From contig NC_051082.1 of assembly GCF_004664715.2 (NCBI RefSeq), positions 4,789,078-4,853,077 on the forward strand: a stretch of DNA of 64,000 nt, in the 5' to 3' direction. Below the pieces are notes generated by a model. The model did no database searches. It was not told the origin of the DNA and saw nothing but the letters and a program-made list of their open reading frames with translations. Below are positions 46,101 through 49,428 of this stretch, piece by piece. The position numbers and the translations under genes are program-made. Source of the stretch: Peromyscus leucopus. Lineage: Eukaryota; Chordata; Mammalia; Rodentia; Cricetidae. How positions within the stretch are numbered: position 1 is the first letter of the stretch; each line of letters starts with the position of its first letter.

Positions 46101-46858
46101 GCTGCCCGGGAGGGAGGGAGTGCTAGGGGATCTGTGTATGCATGTAACAAAACGAGTCCATTTCCGCTCTTGTACTCCGGAAGAAAGGGACCAAAGGGCG
46201 CTTGAAATGCAACAGTGAGTGAGAAGGATGGCCAGGTCTCACTTGTCATCAGGTGTCACAAGTATTAAAGCCCAGGTGATCACTGGCTCCCCAAAGGCTC
46301 TCCCGTGTGCTCAGGTACCACCCTGAGCTGTAGAAGATCCTAGGTCTAGGGAGCCTCACAGGTTTGTGAAAACTGGAGGCTGGTGCTCACACACTGGTCC
46401 CAAGGCCCTCCCCGTCCTCTCTGGGTCGTAGCAATCCGAGGATGATTGGGGTGCTATGTTGTAAGGAAGCGACATGCGGAAAGCAGGTGTGGGGGGGATC
46501 TATGGAATGCGTTTTCTGTATACATTTACGCTGATATGTAAAACCGGTCTGCAGGTATAAATAGTTCACACGTGCCTTTCACAACCCGGGTCGGGGACAA
46601 GTGAAGGGCCACTCTGAATGTGAAGTAGGCAATCTTTTAGTGATGAGTGCTGCCAGGACCCTGCGGCCACACAGTCCATCTTCTTCCGTGCCTGCCCAAG
46701 GCTGAAGATGGGGCACTGACAGGTCTCTGTGAGCTCCTTCTAACCTGGCTGGTCCCCTAGGAGGTAGAGGGGGCTCCCAGTGGCAGCTCCCTCCTCCAGG
46801 GCTGAGGCTCTAAAGCATGCGTCCCTCTCCTCAGGTGTCGGCAGGGAAGAAGACCTGA
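1692..46858 (+). CDS. Myo1h: Myosin IH gene, 31 coding exons (whole span)
   Basis: Joined exons encode a short-tailed class I unconventional myosin of about 1022 residues, an actin-based, ATP-driven motor that links membranes to actin filaments. Seen: P-loop GESGAGKT (105-112), switch [10 protein letters not shown] (157-165), switch II DIYGFE (381-386), HYAGEV (506-511), [11 protein letters not shown] (about 582-592), three IQ motifs for calmodulin-type light chains (about 701-763), and a TH1 tail with the [16 protein letters not shown] stretch (887-902), which in Myo1c is the phosphoinositide-binding PH-like loop. The residue 16 before DAMAK is Glu (E329), so the TEDS site is acidic. The paralogue call rests on near-identity, as I remember it, with human MYO1H and on Kctd10 next door. 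Human MYO1H variants have been linked to central hypoventilation and jaw traits. Odd points: a +1 A in exon 15 breaks the frame if the first of four tandem exon 14 donors is used; I143 and P155 replace residues that are conserved in myosins. Each exon is listed separately. Confidence 0.93.
1818..3792. other. Myo1h intron 1
   Basis: Mostly single-copy sequence. The only clear structure is a GT/AT-rich dyad-like stretch at about 2478-2570. I see no SINE of full length and no further exon. Confidence 0.5.
2478..2570. repeat. GT/AT simple repeat
   Basis: A (GT)n run turning through gcgcacac into alternating TA and then ATATAT. It is partly self-complementary and could form a cruciform or Z-DNA. 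No function is implied. Confidence 0.7.
3793..3908 (+). CDS. Myo1h: Myo1h exon 2
   Basis: Residues 43-81, starting [19 protein letters not shown], the conserved N-terminal motor strand ahead of the P-loop. Acceptor ccttcag, donor gtaagt. It ends two bases into the Val81 codon. Confidence 0.93.
4016..4063. repeat. (CCAT)n microsatellite
   Basis: About 12 tandem CCAT tetramers in Myo1h intron 2. The rest of this intron up to 4825 shows nothing recognisable. Confidence 0.9.
4826..5135 (+). repeat. Rodent interspersed repeat, family not assigned
   Basis: Second copy of the element seen in reverse at 140-535. It has 'ctgccatgacgaaggcaact', 'agtccatcatggcgga' and 'ggaggcaggaacaggaggca' blocks. 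Ends are approximate. Confidence 0.5.
5367..5565 (+). CDS. Myo1h: Myo1h exon 3 (P-loop)
   Basis: Residues 81-147. It holds the ATP-binding P-loop GESGAGKT at 105-112 followed by [11 protein letters not shown]. The end reads LLLSIPILE where myosins normally have S-N-P-(V/I)-L-E, so residue 143 is Ile instead of Asn (codon ATC). Acceptor cctctag, donor gtgagt. Confidence 0.95.
5690..6280. repeat. Short tandem block split by the LTR
   Basis: Copies of about 23 bp containing 'gtcacagggagggacatg' occur at about 5692, 5714 and, after the LTR, 6249. The LTR inserted into or next to this small array. Confidence 0.6.
5731..6242 (-). mobile_element. Solo LTR, class II (ERVK-like), antisense to Myo1h
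   Basis: A 512-bp block from tgtagctagag to ccacagca, the reverse complement of the LTR at 28715-29236 with roughly nine in ten bases the same by eye. In LTR sense it runs TG...CA and holds the 'attggtcaataaataaaac' polyA region. No internal retroviral genes are attached. It sits inside a small tandem of 'ccttgtcacagggaggga', so its target duplication is unclear. Confidence 0.75.
6884..6964 (+). CDS. Myo1h: Myo1h exon 4 (switch I)
   Basis: Residues 148-174, [20 protein letters not shown] and on. Switch [10 protein letters not shown] (157-165) is intact. Pro155 replaces the hydrophobic residue usual in AKT(L/V)RND. The acceptor (tatccaaag) has a poor pyrimidine tract; donor gtatgc. Confidence 0.93.
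7082..7176. repeat. Compound (CTCTGT)n/(GT)n/(CTGT)n repeat
   Basis: Three simple repeats back to back in Myo1h intron 4. Confidence 0.9.
7464..7745 (+). repeat. Left arm of long inverted duplication
   Basis: About 280 bp whose reverse complement recurs at 9300-9586 with only scattered mismatches. A stretch of roughly 105 bp around 'aacccattagaagatgacag' is the same in both arms. The inner end is B1-derived (cccagcactcaggaggctg), but most of the arm is not a SINE I recognise. Confidence 0.85.
8635..8802 (-). repeat. B2/B3 SINE
   Basis: Reverse-strand landmarks 'gtcagaggacagcttgcagg', 'gtgggttctgggaactgaac' and 'gccatctcactggcccc' are the usual B2/B3 body. Confidence 0.8.
8908..9035 (-). repeat. 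B1 SINE, internally shortened
   Basis: Reverse B1: 'cgagacagggtttctctgtg', then a gap, then 'gtgctgggattaaaggtgtg'. A long CA/GC microsatellite follows at 9070-9160. Confidence 0.85.
9070..9160. repeat. (CA)n microsatellite with CG interruptions
   Basis: About 45 CA units broken by a few cgca steps. Confidence 0.95.
9300..9586 (-). repeat. Right arm of long inverted duplication
   Basis: Reverse complement of 7464-7745, with a spacer of about 1.55 kb between the arms, all inside Myo1h intron 4. Its inner end is a B1-like block in - orientation. Confidence 0.85.
9612..9805 (+). repeat. B3-like SINE
   Basis: 'gggggatggctgagagggta', 'cccaggacccacgtgatagg' and an A-rich, CA-rich 3' end mark a tRNA-derived SINE in + orientation. 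Confidence 0.7.
9825..10010 (-). repeat. B3 SINE
   Basis: Reverse-strand 'cagatgccagaagacggtgt', 'ctggagctggagttaccgga' and 'gtgctgtctctccagtcat' are B3 landmarks. Confidence 0.75.
10158..10345 (+). repeat. B2/B3 SINE
   Basis: 'gcacttgctacacaagcctg', 'tcaatccccagaacccacat' and a terminal CA/TAAATA stretch. Confidence 0.75.
10505..10620 (+). repeat. Degraded B1-like SINE
   Basis: 'gtgcattcctgtcattttag' through 'gggctagcctggactacaca' follows the B1 body with many changes. Confidence 0.55.
10767..10946 (+). CDS. Myo1h: Myo1h exon 5
   Basis: Residues 175-234, from [19 protein letters not shown] to LYKYLSQ. This is the conserved upper-50K stretch with EKSRVVYQN and [12 protein letters not shown] 17-T tract precedes the acceptor. 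The donor gttaga is weak. Confidence 0.95.
10947..12039. other. Myo1h intron 5
   Basis: Holds an ID-like tRNA-derived fragment (about 11160-11230, 'gaggccctgggttcgaaact') and a CA microsatellite at 11382-11424. The remainder looks single-copy, with no exon found. Confidence 0.55.
11382..11424. repeat. (CA)n microsatellite
   Basis: About 21 uninterrupted CA units. Confidence 0.95.
12040..12138 (+). CDS. Myo1h: Myo1h exon 6
   Basis: Residues 235-267, [20 protein letters not shown] followed by [13 protein letters not shown]. Acceptor gtcacag, donor gtaaag, phase 0 at both ends. Confidence 0.94.
12375..12700. repeat. Two B2/B3 SINEs head to tail in opposite orientation
   Basis: A partial + copy (12375-12480, 'ggagctggagagacggccca') abuts a - copy (12485-12700, ending 'gccacctctccagcccc'). 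Confidence 0.7.
13293..13450 (+). repeat. B1 SINE
   Basis: Full B1 from 'gcctggcggcagtggtgcac' through 'ttccaggaaaggctccaaag' to 'accctgtctcgaaaaacaaa'. The middle block is of the cricetid type. Confidence 0.9.
13545..13860 (-). repeat. Two B1-related SINEs
   Basis: An old copy at about 13550-13650 and a better copy at about 13700-13858, both reverse ('cctcaaactcacagggatcc', 'gtgctgggattaaaggtgtg'). Confidence 0.8.
14095..14208 (+). CDS. Myo1h: Myo1h exon 7
   Basis: Residues 268-305, [17 protein letters not shown] and on, the (I/V)ASVLHLGNI helix typical of all myosin motors. Acceptor atctag, donor gtgacc. Phase 0. Confidence 0.94.
14355..14460 (-). repeat. Degraded B1-like fragment
   Basis: Reverse-strand 'acgcagcctaggctgaccct' and 'atgacaggggtgtgcagcac' resemble an eroded B1. 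It lies in Myo1h intron 7. Confidence 0.4.
14577..14648 (+). CDS. Myo1h: Myo1h exon 8
   Basis: Residues 306-329, [20 protein letters not shown] then KTEE. E329 lies 16 residues before DAMAK and fills the TEDS position with an acidic residue, so no heavy-chain phosphorylation should be needed there. Acceptor ctgcag, donor gtgaaa. Confidence 0.93.
15293..15412 (+). CDS. Myo1h: Myo1h exon 9
   Basis: Residues 330-369, [20 protein letters not shown] then [20 protein letters not shown]. Holds the DA(L/M)AKxxYxRxFxWLV motor signature. Acceptor ttccag, donor gtgggt. Confidence 0.95.
15885..16112 (+). repeat. B2 SINE
   Basis: 'agatagctcagcagttaaga', 'cacaaccacctgtgattcca' and 'aaataaatctttaaatt' end, in Myo1h intron 9. 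Confidence 0.85.
16120..16960. repeat. Probable old interspersed repeats, unassigned
   Basis: 'cttagctcagggttctggag', 'catctggtgtcgtctcctcc' and, later, 'cagtccgttttccattactc' resemble old mammalian repeats related to those at 140 and 4826. Families and ends are uncertain. Confidence 0.35.
16995..17185 (+). repeat. B2 SINE
   Basis: 'ggatggctcagtggttaaaa', 'cactggctgctctttcagag', 'ctccaggggatccaacaccc', then an AAATAAA end, about 75 bp before exon 10. Confidence 0.85.
17260..17327 (+). CDS. Myo1h: Myo1h exon 10 (switch II)
   Basis: Residues 370-392, with [15 protein letters not shown]. Switch II Asp381 to Glu386 (DIYGFE) is intact. Acceptor cccactag, donor gtgagt. It ends two bases into Gly392. 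Confidence 0.95.
17689..17794 (+). CDS. Myo1h: Myo1h exon 11
   Basis: Residues 392-427, [20 protein letters not shown] and on to YESEGIE, the relay-helix region. Acceptor gtctctag, donor gtgagc. Confidence 0.95.
18080..18465 (-). repeat. Two B3 SINEs in tandem
   Basis: Reverse copies at about 18080-18250 and 18265-18465. Landmarks are 'gttccaggggtcgaactcag', 'gagccctctcgccggccccc' and 'ggccaagccatctctccagt'. Confidence 0.75.
18593..18673 (+). CDS. Myo1h: Myo1h exon 12
   Basis: Residues 428-454, [20 protein letters not shown] then RGIMSIL, the lower-50K segment after the relay helix. Acceptor ccttttag, donor gtgaga. Confidence 0.94.
19315..19669 (+). repeat. B1-like SINEs ending in (GGAA)n
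   Basis: Two degraded B1-like copies (about 19315-19410 and 19450-19560) are followed by a purine run that resolves to (GAAG)n at about 19612-19669. Confidence 0.75.
20074..20165 (+). CDS. Myo1h: Myo1h exon 13
   Basis: Residues 455-485, [20 protein letters not shown] then [10 protein letters not shown]. Acceptor tttgaaag, donor gtgtgt. It ends two bases into Thr485. Confidence 0.94.
20248..20530 (+). repeat. B2/B3 SINE
   Basis: 'gggctgtagagatggctcag', 'gttcggatcccagcacccac' and a CA-rich end, about 80 bp after Myo1h exon 13. Confidence 0.8.
20695..20890 (+). repeat. B1-like fragment and ID-like SINE
   Basis: A degraded B1-like block (20695-20790) precedes 'ggggatggggctgtagctca' to 'ggttcattccagtgctggaa', which has the tRNA-Ala-type body of ID elements. 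Confidence 0.6.
21185..21320 (+). repeat. Degraded B1 SINE
   Basis: 'acttgggaggcagaggtagg', 'gagttcgaggccagcttggt'. A poor GC-rich B3-like fragment lies just before it, at about 20930-21060. Confidence 0.65.
21815..22812. repeat. SINE cluster: B3(-), B1(-), B1(+), B2(+), B1(+)
   Basis: Five SINEs nearly end to end: B3 reverse 21815-22012, B1 reverse 22033-22152, B1 forward 22153-22322, B2 forward 22375-22530, B1 forward 22650-22812. The opposed B1 pair meets at 22152/22153 and could fold into a hairpin in the Myo1h pre-mRNA about 250 bp before exon 14. Confidence 0.85.
23061..23155 (+). CDS. Myo1h: Myo1h exon 14 (shortest form)
   Basis: Residues 485-517, [20 protein letters not shown] then [11 protein letters not shown]. 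The acceptor is a cagcag tandem, so Arg486 may be optional. The 3' end plus donor (AAAG|gtgagtgg) is repeated at 32-bp steps, giving equivalent donors at 23156, 23188, 23220 and 23252. The first donor gives the length expected for the family but puts exon 15 out of frame. The second (exon end 23187) keeps the frame. Confidence 0.9.
23136..23263. repeat. 32-bp tandem array over the exon 14 donor, 4 copies
   Basis: Copies start at 23136, 23168, 23200 and 23232. The unit begins 'ggtcacctacagtaccaaag' and runs on through gtgagtggcgga. Copies differ by about one base (gtgga versus gtggc). Each carries the last coding bases of exon 14 and a full donor. Confidence 0.97.
23395..24432 (-). mobile_element. 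Old L1 3' part, antisense, interrupted
   Basis: 'gagtaatattcctttctctg', 'atttgcatatcttccttgaa' and 'gttctttatatattctggac' follow the reverse strand of an ancient L1 3' end. A SINE-like insert lies at about 23790-24030. It is too eroded to have any coding capacity. Confidence 0.7.
24435..24578 (+). repeat. B1 SINE
   Basis: 'aggcagtggtggcgcacgcc' through 'ccagggctacacagagaaac'. Lacks a short block in the left part. Confidence 0.88.
25095..25364 (+). repeat. B1 SINE with long (AAGAAT)n/(AAG)n tail
   Basis: Young B1 (25095-25245) whose A tail has grown into aagaat hexamers and then about 35 AAG triplets up to about 25364. This explains the poly-Lys and poly-Arg frames there. Confidence 0.95.
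26170..26310 (-). repeat. Degraded B1-like SINE
   Basis: Reverse-strand 'agatagcctggaacttgcat' and 'ctggaatcaaagggcctgtg'. A similar weak block lies at about 25850-25960. Confidence 0.55.
26360..26722 (+). repeat. B4 SINE followed by B1 SINE
   Basis: B4 (26360-26560) has an ID-like head 'tggctcagtgggtagagtag' joined to a B1-like body. A B1 (26574-26722) follows. Confidence 0.75.
26990..27380. repeat. 85-bp minisatellite, about 4.5 copies
   Basis: The mark 'ggatctgagagt' occurs at 27051, 27136, 27221 and 27305, that is every 84-85 bp. Each unit is two similar halves of about 42 bp ('ccaggatatctggatctgag' versus 'ccacgatgtctggctctgtc'), so it grew from a dimer. It lies in Myo1h intron 14, about 210 bp before exon 15. 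Confidence 0.95.
27592..27639 (+). CDS. Myo1h: Myo1h exon 15 with +1 A
   Basis: Should encode the end of the conserved [17 protein letters not shown] loop (517-532) in 47 nt, but it is 48 nt because GAG is followed by six A where five are needed before CAACGAC. In the family frame it reads FLEKKQRP and runs to a TGA at 29403 in exon 16. In the shifted frame it reads [16 protein letters not shown] and is fully open. Acceptor aaacag after a T-rich tract, donor gtcagt. Confidence 0.88.
27745..28115 (+). repeat. Two B1-derived SINEs
   Basis: About 27745-27900 and 27990-28115, each with 'cccagcact'-type and A-rich ends. The second closes with a run of about 18 A. Confidence 0.6.
28715..29236 (+). 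mobile_element. Solo LTR, class II (ERVK-like), with 6-bp TSD
   Basis: A 522-bp element from tgctgtggg to gctaca, flanked on both sides by ctatta (28709-28714 and 29237-29242). A 6-bp duplication fits class II endogenous retroviruses. 'gtcaataaataaaacactga' is a likely polyA region. It has no internal genes and is in Myo1h sense, about 110 bp before exon 16. Same family as 5731-6242. Confidence 0.88.
29347..29427 (+). CDS. Myo1h: Myo1h exon 16
   Basis: Residues 533-559 (standard numbering), [20 protein letters not shown] then NRRRPPT. Acceptor cacacag, donor gtgagc, phase 0. The frameshift from exon 15 would end at TGA 29403-29405 inside this exon. Confidence 0.94.
29555..29608. repeat. (GT)n microsatellite
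   Basis: About 27 GT units in Myo1h intron 16. The block at about 29810-30080 after it resembles an old interspersed repeat that I cannot name. Confidence 0.95.
30567..30672 (+). CDS. Myo1h: Myo1h exon 17
   Basis: Residues 560-595, with [15 protein letters not shown] and [14 protein letters not shown], the very conserved actin-interface and SH-helix region. Acceptor cacacag, donor gtgagt. Confidence 0.95.
30805..31030 (+). repeat. B3/B4-like SINE
   Basis: 'gggctcagggggtgaagcac', 'gttcaaatccccagcaccca', then a B1-like second half. Confidence 0.65.
31073..31123. repeat. (GT)n microsatellite
   Basis: About 25 GT units with one GC break. The stretch from there to exon 18 (31683) looks single-copy. 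Confidence 0.93.
31683..31800 (+). CDS. Myo1h: Myo1h exon 18 (converter region)
   Basis: Residues 595-634, with [20 protein letters not shown] and [17 protein letters not shown], matching the Q-x-x-Y-L-G-L and RVRRAGF motifs at the start of the converter. Acceptor ccaaag, donor gtgagg. Confidence 0.95.
32790..33500 (-). mobile_element. Possible LTR fragment, reverse
   Basis: Reverse-strand end 'tgtgggccgcaagaatgtgt' followed by AT-rich 'aataaagctacacctag' looks like an LTR edge. The other end is not clear and I do not recognise the family. The rest of intron 18 (31801-32790) shows nothing. Confidence 0.35.
33500..33830 (+). repeat. B4-like SINE with CA-rich tail
   Basis: 'gctctgatccccagcatgca', 'ggaaccccagcactcaggag' and then many CACACA and ACATG steps. 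Confidence 0.6.
33860..34015 (-). mobile_element. Old L1 fragment, antisense
   Basis: 'ctgttatgaacaatgctgta' and 'ggatatatacataggagtgg' are the reverse strand of an ancient L1 3' part. Confidence 0.65.
34224..34337 (+). CDS. Myo1h: Myo1h exon 19
   Basis: Residues 634-672, [20 protein letters not shown] then [18 protein letters not shown], the converter domain leading to the lever arm. Acceptor cggcag, donor gtaagt. Confidence 0.94.
34338..35936. other. Myo1h intron 19
   Basis: Apart from a B1 SINE (35365-35530, forward, 'aaccccagcactcgggaggc', AAATAAAT tail) I see only single-copy-like sequence. Confidence 0.6.
35937..36013 (+). CDS. Myo1h: Myo1h exon 20
   Basis: Residues 672-698, [20 protein letters not shown] then FSKHQL, the G-K-T-K-(I/V)-F-I-R end of the motor and start of the lever arm. 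Acceptor tgctag, donor gtatga. Confidence 0.94.
36014..37174. other. Myo1h intron 20
   Basis: No SINE, LTR or exon recognised. It appears single-copy, with an AT-rich acceptor (tgttttattttaag) before exon 21. Confidence 0.5.
37175..37243 (+). CDS. Myo1h: Myo1h exon 21 (IQ motif 1)
   Basis: Residues 698-721, [20 protein letters not shown] then [17 protein letters not shown] is a standard IQ motif binding calmodulin or a calmodulin-like chain. The donor gtgagg is followed only about 25 bp later by a 2.1-kb minisatellite. Confidence 0.94.
37270..39365. repeat. 29-bp C-rich minisatellite, about 70 copies (2.1 kb)
   Basis: The common unit is 'accccatcctcacaccctcc' plus cctctgccc, 29 bp. Variants include ctccatctccaca, ttcatctccaca, cgtcctcaca and one-base-shorter forms, interspersed. 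With no stop codon in any + frame and a period not divisible by 3, all three frames stay open for more than 700 codons. The + strand, which is Myo1h sense, is nearly G-free. It becomes poorer and C-richer towards 39300. Confidence 0.98.
39430..39885 (+). mobile_element. Rodent LTR-like element
   Basis: 'ctggccaatagcaaggcagg', 'aagccaagctaaggctgggc' and 'gaataagcctccgtgtgtga' match the element at 61080-61685. It ends near 'ccccctaaaagagc' and 'cctccaaca'. LTR class is inferred from size and the TG-type polyA pattern. It has no genes. Confidence 0.55.
40607..40691 (+). CDS. Myo1h: Myo1h exon 22 (IQ motif 2)
   Basis: Residues 721-749, [20 protein letters not shown] then RWAVQIIR. It holds the second IQ motif (degenerate first position, L-E-A-H-W-R-G) and starts the third. 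Acceptor tttcag, donor gtaagg. Confidence 0.93.
40755..41060 (-). repeat. B1 then B3 SINE, reverse
   Basis: B1 reverse 40755-40878 ('tttttcgagacaggatttct') and B3 reverse 40885-41060 ('gctctctggagctggagtga', 'agccatctctccagctgtgg') in Myo1h intron 22. Confidence 0.82.
41492..41651 (+). CDS. Myo1h: Myo1h exon 23 (IQ motif 3, start of TH1)
   Basis: Residues 749-802, [20 protein letters not shown] and on to [10 protein letters not shown]. Finishes IQ3 and opens the post-IQ and TH1 region ([19 protein letters not shown]). Acceptor cttgag, donor gtaagt. Confidence 0.94.
41840..41940 (-). repeat. Degraded B1-like SINE
   Basis: Reverse-strand 'gcccaggctggccttgaact' and 'cctgcctcagcctcccaggc'. Confidence 0.65.
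42016..42233 (+). mobile_element. hAT-type DNA transposon, URR1-like
   Basis: A 218-bp element with inverted ends cagtggttctcaacct and aggttgagaactcctg, body 'caaccataaaattatgtgtg' and 'ttgctacttcataactgtaa'. This is the non-autonomous rodent hAT family I know as URR1. The flanking 8-mers ttctagaa and ctgtagac are only partly alike. Confidence 0.8.
42529..42612 (+). CDS. Myo1h: Myo1h exon 24
   Basis: Residues 803-830, [20 protein letters not shown] then [10 protein letters not shown]1 domain. Acceptor tccacag, donor gtagga, phase 0. Confidence 0.94.
42925..43130 (+). mobile_element. LTR fragment with embedded B1-like block
   Basis: 'ttccccaaaatattgtgcat', 'aataaacttatctggggtca' then 'cacgcctttaatcctagcat' follow a common rodent ERVK-type LTR that carries SINE-like sequence. 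Ends are approximate. Confidence 0.55.
43359..43452 (+). CDS. Myo1h: Myo1h exon 25
   Basis: Residues 831-862, [20 protein letters not shown] then [13 protein letters not shown]1 domain (K-V-x-x-S-E-x-F-K-G-K-K is shared with Myo1c). Acceptor taccag, donor gtaagt. Confidence 0.94.
43556..43611 (+). CDS. Myo1h: Myo1h exon 26
   Basis: Residues 862-880, [21 protein letters not shown]1 domain. Acceptor ccccag, donor gtacac. Confidence 0.93.
44391..44526 (+). CDS. Myo1h: Myo1h exon 27 (lipid-binding loop)
   Basis: Residues 881-926, [20 protein letters not shown] then [20 protein letters not shown] and YSALR. The basic [13 protein letters not shown] segment corresponds to the PH-like phosphoinositide site of Myo1c. 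Donor AGGG|gtgggt at 44527 keeps the frame. A second, stronger-looking gtgagc sits four bases on and would break it. Confidence 0.93.
44759..44829 (+). CDS. Myo1h: Myo1h exon 28
   Basis: Residues 926-949, [20 protein letters not shown] then KQQK, TH1 beta strands. Acceptor cctaag, donor gtagct. Confidence 0.92.
44943..45040 (+). CDS. Myo1h: Myo1h exon 29
   Basis: Residues 950-982, [20 protein letters not shown] then [14 protein letters not shown]1 C-terminal helix region. Acceptor tccacag, donor gtaggg. Confidence 0.93.
45041..45993. other. Myo1h intron 29
   Basis: No SINE recognised. It holds a short imperfect hairpin at 45431-45456 (ctgagagagaatt / aattctctcag) and otherwise single-copy-like sequence. 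Confidence 0.5.
45994..46093 (+). CDS. Myo1h: Myo1h exon 30
   Basis: Residues 982-1015, [20 protein letters not shown] then [14 protein letters not shown]. Acceptor gcttcaag, donor GTG|gtgagt. Reading through the donor would give a different 10-residue end before a TAG, so splicing to exon 31 is preferred. Confidence 0.92.
46094..46834. other. Myo1h intron 30
   Basis: No repeat or exon recognised before the pyrimidine-rich acceptor of exon 31. Confidence 0.45.
46835..46858 (+). CDS. Myo1h: Myo1h exon 31, last codons and stop
   Basis: After cctctcctcag the sequence reads VSAGKKT then TGA, a good match to the short basic VVS-x-(R/G)-(R/K)-K C-terminus of this paralogue group. Phase 0 fits exon 30. 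It is short, so the call leans on splice site, frame and position. Confidence 0.75.
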   Translation: MSAGKKT

Positions 46859-47364
46859 CAGAGGATGACCTTTGCCCCTTAAGGTCACTGTTTCTGTTCC
46901 AACTGAGCAAGCACGGATCTGATCCAGTTAGCCAAGCCTTCAAGGACAGTGCCAGCAGCTCCTGGAGGATGGATTGCATCAGCAGAACCTGTGCTGTGTG
47001 GCAAAGCCAGACCTCAGCGGCTTGGGTGCCAGGTGGTAATGCTTCCAATGTTTCCTGGGAGCCAACCTTGAGTCACCCACTGTCCCCAGTGGAACCCAAC
47101 CAGGCACACCAAGAAGTCATTACAGGGTGGGGGGCCGACTTGGGAGTAAAGGAAATGTTGTCATCGAGGGGCACAACTTGAATTCTGCTGTCAATGACAC
47201 TTCCCTGTGGCCAGGGGCTGGGCCAGGTTCGCACAGGGGCTTTAGCCCTACAGGTTATTTACACCCCCCTGAACAGACTGGACTGTGAGGTAGGAGGGGC
47301 CCTCGCTCTCTGCTGCACATCAGCAGCCCCGCAGACCAGCGTTCCCGAAATGACCAGAGGCAGA
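46859..47364. other. Myo1h 3' UTR and gap to Kctd10
   Basis: Follows the Myo1h stop. No AATAAA is present on the + strand here; AGTAAA at 47145-47150 is a possible weak polyA signal. The first + strand AATAAA is at 47701-47706, inside the Kctd10 3' UTR. Confidence 0.5.
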
Positions 47365-49428
47365 TGTGAACAGAAGCACAGTTTAATGTGTATTTTACAC
47401 GTGTCCACAGACGCTTGTACAACAGTGAGCGTGTCTAAAGCTCGCAGCATTGTTTCCACAGTGCGGACAGGAAGGCTAGTGATGGGCTGAGTGCCAGCCG
47501 TGAGCAGCAGGCACGGGAGGTGGCACCTGAGCGGGACCCCGACTTAGAGAGCGGTCCAACAGCCCCCCTTCCCCAGGAAGGCAACAGAGGCCGCGTCAGG
47601 ACCGGGTAGGGGGGTGGGGTGGGCCCAGCTGCCACAAACACTGGACTTGGTTACCACGGACAAAAAGCTATTCCAATTTAATTGTGAGCCATTAGTGTGC
47701 AATAAAACATCACTCTTTACACCAGACCCAAGCGCAGTGATGCTCTGGATGGCTCTGCACTGGAAATGCTGACTGCTGTCCGTCATGCTGGTCTGTGCAA
47801 TGCGGAACAGAGCTTTGGACCGACTGACGCCGGGCCAGGCCCTGGCCGACCCAGCTGCCGGTGCTACCGGGCACCGTGGAAGGTGTGCCAGGCCTGGTCC
47901 TATTGCGGGGCGCGGGAGGTGCAAAGCTGTAGGCACAAGGTTGGAGGAAAGAGGAAGTAGAGAGAGCTGCCCGAACAGAAACCGTAAGGCGCAGAGGCCA
48001 TGGCGAGCCAACCGCCGCCAACCATCCTGCACACGGACATTTGAACAGTGTCTACAATGGCTTTTCCATTCCTACAGGAAACACCGGGACGGACATTCAC
48101 GGTCACTTCCTAAAAGGGTGAACCCACAGGGCAGGGCTGACACTGAAAACACACAGTAGAAAAACTCATGAAACATGATTTGTAAGCTCCCTTTCTCGGC
48201 TCTCCATACAAAAGTTTGGCCACACCCTTGTGTAAAAAGCATCTACCCAGTACACAGTTCCTCGATCCAGTCGGGATTGTTTACTGTTGGCTTCGCTGCC
48301 AGATACAAGAGAAAGGTACACGACTGTCACGCACAAAGTGAGCTGTAAAAACCGTCACAAACTAGAAACTTTAAAAACCTGACAGATTATCCACTTCATA
48401 CCTTTGGTCTAAAATAGTAACAATTCCTTCATCAAGCACTCGCCTCGTAACTAGTCTACTCACGACCACCGTGTCAGTCAGGACTCACCTCTGCGCAGGC
48501 GCAGACAGGAGAGGTGACAGGTGTGTCGTCGTCCTCACCGGCACCCGTGCCCACAGTCACACGTCCTCACCAGCAGCCACACACATCCTCGAACACACAA
48601 GACTCAAAGGTATCTGCACGCCCACTTGGTCTGCAGAGAACTAAGAACTGAAGGCAGCGATAGGAGAGCAGGGAAGCGCCCTGAGTCAGCCTGCAGGCTC
48701 CTGGCGTGTCCTCACCCGGGGCCACGTGTCGGGGGCCCCGCAGGGAGCAGACCCTTAAGGCAGCGGTCTGGAGCAATGGCTGCAGGTGTGCAGATGACCT
48801 TCTGGGAAGTGTGTGTCAACAAGCCCAGCAACGGGAAGGGCCCGGATGACAGCAGAGTTCACTGCCAGGGAATGGTCTGCTCCGTGCCAGACAGGGGGCT
48901 GGGAGCACACTGGGTCCCCTGTCCACCACCACAAGCTGAAACCGTTGGCCAATGAGCTCTAGTCACAAAACCGTACAGAGCAGGCTCCCAGCCTGGTCAG
49001 AACACAACAGGCAGGGCCAGGCCGCTCCCGGACACCCTGCTGGACGGTTGCCACCCACCCAGCCCCTCAGAACTGTCAAAGGAGCCCTTGGAGGAAGGAG
49101 TGTCACTTAAGAAGCCCTGATAGGTAGTCAACAGCCATAAAAATAAATACTGCCACAAAGGCTCACACACGCCAGACTCATTCACACTTTTCCAGGCTCT
49201 CGCGAGAAGCAGAGCCCGCAGACACAGCTCGGTTCAGAAGGGGTGCACGTCTGGGTCAACACAGAAGCAATCCGCTTTGTCGAGAAATATCAAAATAATC
49301 ATCTGGCTTGTTACAAAAGTGTCTCCAGACTCCAGGGGGAGTGGGAGGTACCCCGAAGCCTGCACAGGGTCTGGGGGGCGGGGGCAGAGGGCGGGCGGAG
49401 GGAGGGCAGCTGGTGCTCGCCTGCCCGC
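47365..49428 (-). other. Kctd10: Kctd10 3' UTR (predicted)
   Basis: About 2.06 kb of repeat-free sequence after the stop. The predicted end is set by ATTAAA on the - strand (47382-47387 read as tttaat) followed by GT-rich tgtgcttctgttc. An earlier ATTAAA lies at 47677-47682. No SINE interrupts it, as expected for a transcribed UTR. Confidence 0.6.
47382..47387 (-). terminator. Probable Kctd10 polyA signal (ATTAAA)
   Basis: A hexamer ATTAAA in - orientation with a T/GT-rich element just downstream. Cleavage would fall near 47365. Confidence 0.5.

Noticed and set aside
45994..46125. Myo1h ending by read-through of exon 30 (SGCPGGREC then TAG)
   Set aside because: A good donor (GTG|gtgagt) and an in-phase downstream exon giving VSAGKKT-stop fit the family C-terminus better. 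Read-through remains a possible minor form.
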